Below are positions 56,588 through 64,000 of a stretch of 64,000 nucleotides of DNA, one piece after another. Below the pieces are notes generated by a model. That model did no database searches and was not told the origin of the DNA. It was given only the letters and a program-made list of their open reading frames with translations. The translations under genes and the position numbers were made by a program. The stretch's first letter is position 1; each line of letters starts with the position of its first letter. This DNA comes from Areca catechu (lineage: Eukaryota; Streptophyta; Magnoliopsida; Arecales; Arecaceae): assembly GCA_021397845.1 (NCBI GenBank), contig CM038046.1:3267001-3331000 (forward strand), read 5' to 3'.

Positions 56588-57808
56588 ATGGCAACCCTTG
56601 TAGGTATTAGTGTAAGACCACCGTTTTTCAATGGCATAAATTACACATTTTGGAAAACTCGCATGCGCATCTATATTCAATCTATTAGTTATCTTCTTTG
56701 GAAAATTATTGTTAGTGGTCCTCATATTCCTTCCATTTTGGTTAATGGCATTTCCATTCCAAAGCTCGAAGAGGATTGAAATGAATATGACATTAAACAA
56801 ATTGAAATCAATGCTAAAGCAATGAACTTGCTTTATTGTGCATTGGACTTAAATGAAATTAATAGAATTTCTACATGCACATCGGCGAAGAAAATATGGG
56901 ACACACTTGAAGTTACTCATGAGGGTACTCTTCAAGTGAAGAACGCTAAAATTAATTTGCTTATACATTCTTTTGAAATTTTTGAAATGATGCATTATGA
57001 ATCTATATCTGATATGTTTTCAAGATTTATGACTATTATTAATGAATTAAAAAGTCTTGGAAAAATCTATACTAATGCTGATTTGGTGAACAAAATTCTT
57101 AGATTCTTGCCAAAATCATGGGATCCAAAGGTAACGGCGATCCAAGAAGCTAAAGATGTAGAAACCTTACCTTTGGAGGAGCTTATCGGTTCACTCATGA
57201 CCTATGAGTTGAACTTATGGCAAAGGATAGTGGAAGCTGATACAGAAAAGAAAATAATAGCTCTCAAGGCCAAAAAGAAATTCAAGGCAATGATGACAAC
57301 TTGGAGCGATAGTGAAGATTCAAATACGAATGATGAAGTTGCCCATCTTTGTTTCATGGCAAATGAGAAAAAGGTATGTGCTAAAAATAATTATGATTTT
57401 ACCTTTAAAGAATCACATGATGCATCTAATGATCTTGTGCATGAATATAGATTGCTAAAAATTGAGCACAAGAAATTAAATAGGCATGTAGATTCATTTT
57501 CTCTTAACAACACCAATCTTGCAAATAAAAATGATGATTTAAATGCCAAGATTGATATTTTGAGAAATGAAAAGAATAATTTTTCTAAAGAAAAAGAATT
57601 TTTAGAAAAAGAAAATGTTATTTTAAAAGATTTATGTGATAAAGTTTTTAATGAGAAAAATATTTTGATTGAGGAAAAGAAGCAAAAACTTTTGAAGAAC
57701 TTCAATATTCCTGCTTCTTTCAATTTTTCTTATAAATATGGTTTCAATGCTTATCCTTCTAGATTAAAAAAAAAAAAATTGGGTTCCAAAAGGAACCATA
57801 ATTACTAA
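56588..57808 (+). pseudogene. Copia gag, single in-frame stop
   Basis: MATLVGISVRPPFFNGINYT, FWKTRMRIYIQS (gag N-terminal domain), then an in-frame TGA at 56777-56779 where W is expected, then NEYDIKQIEINAKAMNLLY, SAKKIWDTLEVTHEG, NELKSLGKIYTNADLVNKIL, RFLPKSWDPKVTAIQEAKDV (UBN2 capsid-type domain), and a long Lys/Asn/Glu-rich coiled-coil-like tail. The frame continues 329 codons past the stop to 57808. GPKKVWVPKMST then follows in another frame (about 57820-57855), the usual linker before protease, after which pol is absent. No zinc knuckle was seen. Confidence 0.88.
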
Positions 57809-57855
57809 TCATAAAGGACCCAAGAAAGTTTGGGTACCAAAAATGTCTACTTAAT

Positions 57856-59578
57856 TTATTTTGCAGGAATGTCTTGCAACCCAACATGAAGAAAGGAAGT
57901 TCTTGAAAAGAGGTTATACAAGACAATTTAAAGAAGTGGACAAGCTACATTTTGGACTAAATGGTAAAAGGAAGGATTATGTATATTGGTAAATTCTAAA
58001 CATCTCCTTCCATAATTAAAAATGTAGATTAATTTTTATTGCATCAATTACTTTGAAAAATTGTTTTAAATAGTTAATTAGAATCAAGTTTGGACTTATC
58101 ATCATTGGCTATGATCATGAACTTTTTGGTGTTGATGAATTTCATGCTATCATGATTAAATTTATGATTGTAAGACCTTCACTTGATTTTGATTAATGTA
58201 TTTCATGAAAAATACTTTTAAAGATGCATATTGATTTGAAAAATGTTTTAATTGATAGATTAGAATCAAGCTTAGACTAATAATCATTTGTTGTGATCAT
58301 GACCATTTTGATGTTGATGGATTTCAAGCTCTCATGATCAAACTTGTGATTATTAGATCTTCACTTGATTTTGATTAATATAGTTTCTGAATTATTTCAA
58401 GTGAAATGCTATGATTTATATATTTTTATTTTTGGCATCTATGCATAATCTAGAAATGATTTGGATCAAGTATAGAACTAGTAGTTAAGGGTTACTTTTA
58501 AGAAGAAGGTATGCTTATTGACAAACCCTTGCTCTAATAGCTAGACTTGATATCATATTACTTCTAGCATTTGTATGGATATCAAATCATCTTAAAATGA
58601 ATTTGAAATCATGCTAAAAGTTTTTAAGTGATATAAATGCTTTGTATTTTGAAAATCATGAATATCTTGAAAAATTTCAAATCTTGATGCATAAGCATTC
58701 ATGTTTTATTCCTGAAATAAATGCATATTTTTAAAGGAGGAATAACATTCAGGGGGAGCATCCAAAGATTTGTTATCATATTTGATGCTTTGAATATCTT
58801 GTTGATATCATGCTTTGCTTATATTGATCTGATACTCCTTCTTGTTTTCAAATCTAATTCTTTGAGGGGAGTTACATTCAAATGATATCATATTCTATTG
58901 GTATCAAAATTATTTTAAAAGAATTCCTAGTAACCGCTTCGGATTGGGTTAGTCACCATGGCCGTCCGGTCATAGGAGATAAGTAGGGCTTAAAGACCCT
59001 CTCTTCCCATTCAACGGGCTCTCTTATGACGTGTAGGGGTGCCGCTGTGACCTTATCCCATGAACAAGTAAGACGAATGGATAATATACATCAAATCATT
59101 TCTTGCATGTGCTTACATTCTTTGGTATCTTGTTCAATTTATATCATATTCAATTGATATCATAAATATTTGATTTCATGAATTGATTTTGATGAACTAC
59201 TTGCTATTCTTTCCAACTTCATTCCCACTTTGTATTGTCTTTTATCCTTTTTCATGATGTCAAAAAGGGGGAGAAAATTGTTAAGTATGAAAATGGGAAG
59301 ATTGGATAAACATGAAAAATCATTTGAGAAATGAAAGAAAGTGCAAAAGGGGGAAAAGAATGTAAAATGTTTTTATCTAAAGGAAAGAATTAGTAAGAAG
59401 AAGAAATTTTGAAAATTTAAATTTTTTTGCATATTTTGAAAAATATTTTTGAAGATTTTTTTTGGATCATATTTTGAGGGGGAGCTTGGTGCTTATTGTT
59501 TTGAGTTTACATGTTTATCTTATTTTTAATCTTTTTTAAGCTTACCCTATTCATATACTTAAAGGTTTTGTCATCATC
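57856..59578. other. Non-coding interior of the SIRE-like element
   Basis: AT-rich, no open frame. It includes two diverged copies of a segment GAATCAAGYTTRGACT..CACTTGATTTTGATTAAT (about 58080-58200 and 58260-58380), a phrase AGTAGGGCTTAAAGACCCTC, and AAAAAGGGGGAGA repeats just before the polypurine tract. This is where pol and the 3' region would be. Confidence 0.7.
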
Positions 59579-59592
59579 AAAAAGGGGGAGAT

Positions 59593-60927
59593 TGTTGACT
59601 CTGGTCTTGATTTTGATGATTGACAAAATGTTTAAGAATATATGAGTACTAATTATGTTTTAAGTGTATTTCTCAGATCTTAGTACTCATCTATGTTGAA
59701 TGAAGGAATGCTTGTATTTCAGTTGAGAAAGTCCTTAAATTAATGGAAAATCAATTATATGGACTTTGGAATTAATATGGAAGGACTTGAAGAGGTTAAA
59801 GTTTCAATTTGAAGATGTTTCAGCAATGGCACAGGCAAGTGTCGATACTTGGAAATGAAGTGTCGACACCTGAGGATCAAGTGTCGACACTTGATGAGTG
59901 AAGTGTCGACTCAAGGCCTGAGACAAACAGAAAATTTCTGAAAGCTCCTTCAGTGAAGTGTCGACACCTGGAACCTGAAGTGTCGACACTTGAAACTGAA
60001 GTGTCGACACCTGAAGGTGAAGTGTCGACACTTGAACAGTAACGGCTAGTTTTCTGGACTGCAGAACTTCTCCAACTTGCTTCCAAACGATCATATTTTC
60101 CTCCCTAACGGCTATAAACGGTCATTTAAGTGTTGGGAGGCTATATAAACATCAAAAATCAATTGGGGAAGTAATCCTTTGGTGAGATTTTTGAATATTC
60201 TTCAAGGATTCAAGAGTTGAGTGGTTCAAGCCTTCAAGCTTCCAAGTTTCAAAGAAAGCATCCAAAGTTCACATCCTCAAGCATCAATCAAAGGCTTCAT
60301 CAACTTGAAGACAAGATCTTCATCAACTCTCAACGGGCTTCAAAGAGATATTTGCTTTATTTTAGAAAGCTTTTATTGTATTCATTTATACTTGCTCTTA
60401 CATTGTTTTACTTAAGGTTTTTGGTGAGCCTTGGAAAACCAAAGAGGTTTTTGGTGAGCCTTGGAAAACCAAAGTAGTTGTTGGTAAGCCTTGAAACCAA
60501 CTAGGGTTTTACTTGTGAGCCCGAAGCCAAAACAAGTTGTTTAGGTTCTTGGTTATCCCGTAAAACCAAGGGTGGTTGTTGGTGAGCCTTGAAACCAACT
60601 AGGGTTTGACTTGTGAGCCCGAAGACAAAACAAGTTGTAAAGGTTGTTGGTGAGCCTAAATTATAAAACCAAACTTAGTGGAATTCCCAAGGGATTTTTG
60701 AGGAGTGGATGTAGGTGCTTGGTTGGCACCGAACCACTATAAATCTTTGTGTTTGTGTGATTGTTCTCTTTATGCTTTAATTTCATTATTTCCGCTGCAT
60801 TTATTTGAAATACACAAGCACTTAAATTGTATTAGCATATACTTGCTTTAGTTCATCTTTTAAATAGTACAAAAGTTTTATAAAACCCAATTCACCCCCC
60901 CTCTTGGGTTGCCTACGTGGGCCTACA
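59593..60927 (+). repeat. 3' LTR of the SIRE-like element
   Basis: 1335 bp, same ends as the 5' LTR, with eight palindrome units (about 59837-60039) and a TATA box at 60141. One unit has GTGTCGATAC. Confidence 0.92.
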
Positions 60928-61370
60928 AATAGTAAACCCCTCATCGAGAGGGCATGCAAGAGAGGACACCGGGACAAAGCCCCAGATCTGGTCTGGGCCA
61001 TCTTGTTGGTGGTAGGATGTGTATGAACAATGGCTACCTAATTGATAAGACCGAGTCTAGAGTTACACTCTATGTCCTTAAAATAATTTCGTCCCGTAAT
61101 GGTGCTTACGGTTTTATGACGATTGTCTTCCAAGATACAACGGTCTTCTTCTGGTGAAAGCAGCACTACAATTCACCAGAAATTTGAACCAGGATTACTT
61201 TTCTCTCTTTGTATGCACTATAGCTATACTCTATTTTCAGAGTATGCAAATGCCTGAGATACTTACGATGCACTATAGCTATATTCTATTTTTTCAGAGT
61301 ATGCAAATGCCTAAAAGAAGGAAGGAAAATATTAAAATGAATGCGATGAAATGAATGAGAAATGGGAACC

Positions 61371-61379
61371 TATTTATAG
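61371..61379 (-). promoter_or_regulatory. TATA box of the right-edge copia LTR
   Basis: Minus strand CTATAAATA, downstream (minus) of the GAGTCGACTC array, as expected for a U3 promoter. Confidence 0.55.
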
Positions 61380-61675
61380 CCTTAAGGTGCCCCTTGGAAG
61401 CAACCTTCTGATTTCATTGGAGGGAGTTTCCAATATTGTTTCGTAGTGAGATATGCCTTTACACAATCGATACATTTCTTCAATCACGATCGGATGCCAT
61501 GATACGCTGATTCGTATCATGATCTCTAGATTACGCAATCAGTGCACTTCTCAATGCATCATTTCATGATCAGATGGCACCCCTGATCTCAGAAGAAACG
61601 TTGATTCGTGAACGGACGCGTGATTACGCTTCCAGATGCATGATCGATTGTTTCATGATTTTGAAGTCTCGTTAT

Positions 61676-61990
61676 CCGAGTCGGCTCGAATTCCTCGAGT
61701 CAGCTCCTTGCTGCAGAGAGTGCCCTGGTCGAGTCAGCTCGATTCCCTCGAGTCGACTCATCTAGACTACATGATACAGCTTTATGGATCTGAGCTAGCT
61801 CAACCCTGGTCGAGCCGACTCGTCCAAACTTCATGATACGGTTCTGTGGATCCGAGCCAGCTCGACCCTGGTCGAGTCGACTCATCCAGATCGTGTATTC
61901 CCGTTCTACGGATCCGAGTCGACTCGAACCACTCGAGTCGACCCTGCCAGTCATTCGAGTCGGCTCCTATCAAAACTGAGCCGACTCGTC
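61676..61990. repeat. Array of GAGTCGACTCG-type palindromic motifs
   Basis: About a dozen GAGYCGRCTCG motifs, many in facing pairs (for example GAGTCGACTCGA, six bases, then CGAGTCGAC). Part is organised as a ~70-bp repeat starting GGATCYGAGCYAGCTCRACC. It lies in the U3 part of the copia LTR. Confidence 0.8.
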
Positions 61991-62391
61991 TCCCTGCAAC
62001 CTTGATTTGGTGCCAATCAATCTTGATCGTCTGATCTGTTTGATCATGAAAAATTTAAAGACTCCTCAAGCTCCTCGTGATGATGCGTACGTGCGAAGTG
62101 CAAAGTACAAAGTGCAAAGTGCAAAGTGTGCCTACAAAGCACCCATTGCATCCTTATCGCCCGTCGCACACACGCGTGCGGGCCCTCAAGCTCTCCGCCT
62201 ATGGTGAGCCTAAAAGTAAGAGCTTGGAAAAAGGTTTTCTTATAAAGAGCCTTCTCTTTTTCTAATCTTTTCATGTGGGACTAAAAGTTTTCATTTCACA
62301 GGATAGTTTCCATCCCACAGGATAGTTTCCCTTCCCACAGGATAGTTTAGGAATAAAAAATTCCTATTCACTTTTTCCAATAATCCCCCAT

Positions 62392-63029
62392 ATGAATGAA
62401 ATTTTGGACTAAGCTCAAAGATCAGTAAAAATGATTCGATCCCCTACAAACATGGATTTTTTAAATGCAAATAAATATGCATACACTTAAAGAGAGAAGT
62501 GGAATGAAGTTGCATCAGTATAGGTAGCTTGTGGCTTTGAACCTTCCTTAGTATTTTGTTATCGAGTTTACTTGCTAATAGTGAACGTGATGTCTTGAAC
62601 TTTTAGCGTTTGATGTAAACTCAGACAATAGCAATCACACAACCTCTTTTCGAGTATTCCTTTTGGTTCTCATGGTTGTGTTCATTTTGGCCCTGAACAA
62701 CTCCTGGTCTCATGAGTGCTTTAGAGAATTAAAGCCTTTAAAATTCTCATAGAATTGGCCCAGTTCACACTCATATAGGTGATTCTTATTAAGAGTATCC
62801 TGCTATACCCCATATAATATTCATGTCATAAGAATCATTAAAAGTTATGCTTATCCTAGTACCTTTAGCGAGTAGCACTGATTATCATAGGAATGAGTAG
62901 GATTTTACATCTTTAGTGCTTCGTTACATCTTCATAATTTAGTTGTTTTTTTTGAACCTAGATCTTAGGATCTCCAGTCAACTAGGTTGGGTATCCACTA
63001 TGAAGATTTATTTATAGGCTTTAAACACA
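62392..63029. other. 3' untranslated interior of the copia element
   Basis: AT-rich, no gene, between the RNase H end and the polypurine tract. Confidence 0.5.
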
Positions 63030-64000
63030 TTCCCCTCGATAAACAAATTACTTGATCTCTTGGTAAACCTTTTGTCAGTGGATCCGCAAGGTTTTTCTTT
63101 GACTGAATATAGTCAATAAAGATAACTTTATTTTCAAGTAATTGCTTAAGATATCATGTCTGCGACGTATATGTCTAGACTTACCATTATATATTTTATT
63201 CTGTGCTCTGCAAATAGCTGATTGATTATCACAATGAATACATATTGCAGACACAGGTTATAACCAACATGGAATATCCTCCAAAAAATTTCGAAGCTAT
63301 TCTGCTTCTTCTCCAGCTTTATCTAAAGCTATAAACTCTGATTCCATAGTGGACCGAGCTATACAAGTTTGTTTTGAGGATTTTTATGACACTGCACCTC
63401 CTCCTAAGGTGAACACATATCCAATAGTAGATTTAGTCTCTTTTGAAGAAGATATCCAGTTAGCATTACTGTATCCTTCTAGTACAGCTGGATATGTTGT
63501 ATAATGTAATCCAGAATTTAGGGTATATCATAGATATCGTAATACCCTTACTAGTGCTATCCAATGATTTGGACCTGGATTACTAGTAAATCTGCTTAAT
63601 TTATTGATAGCATATGCTATGTCAGGATGGGTGCAATTCATGACATACATTAAACTATTAATTATATGTGAATATTCCAATTGTGATATGGGTTGTCCAA
63701 TATGCTTAGTAAGATGTAGATTAATATCCATAGGTGTTCTAAGCGGGCTGGTACCATACTCATTGAATTTATCTAATATTTTTTCAATATAATGAGATTG
63801 AGATAATATTATTCCATCAGACGTTCTAGTGATTTTAATCCCTAGTATAATATCTGCGATATCCATATCTTCCATATCAAAATGTTTGATCAACATTTTT
63901 TTTGTTTGTTTAATCATATCAGTATCACTACCTATGATTAACAAATCATCCACGTATAAGCAGACTAATACATACCCTGTAGGTATGGTTTTGGCATATA
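63030..64000 (-). pseudogene. Copia reverse transcriptase / RNase H, broken
   Basis: On the minus strand from the window edge: TGYVLVCLYVDDLLIIGSDT with the catalytic YVDD box at about 63960, then FDMEDMDIADIILGIKI, SQSHYIEKILDKFNEYG, QLEYSHIINSLMYVMNCTHP, DIAYAINKLSRFTSNPGPNH, then RNase H: YSNANWISSSKETKSTIGYV, then stops at two expected W positions (about 63390 and 63310), ARSTMESEFIALDKAGEEAE, HCDNQSAICRAQNKIYNGKS, a frameshift near 63150, and NLADPLTKGLPRDQVI (about 63060). The domain order is typical of the copia pol C-terminus. Upstream RT and integrase lie beyond the window. Confidence 0.9.

Larger units (their letters stand above)
55154..60927 (+). mobile_element. SIRE/Maximus-like copia derivative, young, pol deleted
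   Basis: The 5' LTR is 55154-56530 and the 3' LTR 59593-60927, nearly identical, flanked by a perfect AATAG duplication (55149-55153 and 60928-60932). The primer-binding site TGGTATCAGAGC (initiator Met tRNA type) is at 56533-56544. The polypurine tract AAAAAGGGGGAGAT ends at 59592. The interior encodes only gag (56588-57850). The remaining 1.7 kb is non-coding tail sequence of the kind found before the 3' LTR of SIRE-type elements. Without protease, integrase and RT it can only move in trans. High LTR identity and the intact duplication indicate a recent insertion. Confidence 0.92.
61004..62382 (-). repeat. 3' LTR of the right-edge copia element
   Basis: 1379 bp. It contains an array of GAGTCGACTCG-like inverted motifs (61676-61990), an AAAGTGCAAAGTGC repeat (62095-62130), three copies of CCCACAGGATAGTTT (62295-62350) and a minus-strand TATA box at 61371-61379. 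Confidence 0.75.
61004..64000 (-). mobile_element. Ty1/copia element, minus orientation, runs off the window
   Basis: The 3' LTR is 61004-62382 (+ strand TGTTGGTGGTAGGATG..TTTTTCCAATA). The polypurine tract ATGGGGGAT (minus) is at 62391-62383. Coding sequence for RNase H and RT reads on the minus strand from about 63030 to the window end. The element is inserted just after a short continuation (60933-61003) of the interrupted gypsy LTR. Its 5' half is outside the window. Confidence 0.88.

Overview
This window is plant nuclear DNA. Genes have GT-AG introns, tRNA-derived SINEs and hAT-type MITEs are present, and most of the sequence is Ty3/gypsy and Ty1/copia LTR retrotransposons nested in one another. 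Gene style and repeat types suggest a monocot, possibly a palm. That is inference; no species marker was seen.

Only two host genes look functional, both on the minus strand. At the left edge (171-2675, running off the window) is an ALY/REF-type mRNA export adaptor (THO complex subunit 4). Four exons are visible, and exon 1 appears to lack one base. In the middle (22923-31259) is a three-exon ArfGAP of the AGD6/AGD7 type, predicted at 463 aa, with two introns of 3-4 kb that hold repeats.

Region by region: 2.7-4.6 kb holds a decayed carboxylesterase pseudogene. 4.62-11.03 kb is a non-autonomous LTR element, minus orientation, with two 570-575 bp LTRs. Instead of gag-pol it carries a decayed PPR gene, other unidentified GC-rich pieces and serial tandem arrays. 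11.1-13.5 kb holds a SINE, a MITE and AT-rich DNA. 13.57-18.27 kb is a 3'-truncated gypsy element (LTR, gag, protease, RT). 19.85-22.05 kb is a dead LINE. The AGD gene follows. 31.9-36.2 kb is an AT-rich element split by a mini-gypsy element that has both LTRs but only about 0.6 kb between them. 37.8-41.2 kb holds a hAT MITE, a PB1-like fragment and two SINEs. 41.26-52.26 kb is one LINE copy split by two copia elements. 53.3-54.2 kb is a second copy of the AT-rich family. 54.2-64 kb is a gypsy LTR fragment split by a young SIRE-like copia derivative (55154-60927) and followed by a second copia element on the minus strand that leaves the window.

The most unusual theme is that nearly every LTR family here carries its own tandem minisatellite. 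Several are built on TCGA-containing or GTCGAC palindromic motifs. In the SIRE-like element a 10-bp palindrome recurs at a basic 21-bp spacing just upstream of the LTR TATA box, and its copy number differs between the two LTRs of the same element. Coordinates come from reading the sequence by eye. LTR ends were set by TG..CA termini, target-site duplications, primer-binding sites and polypurine tracts.
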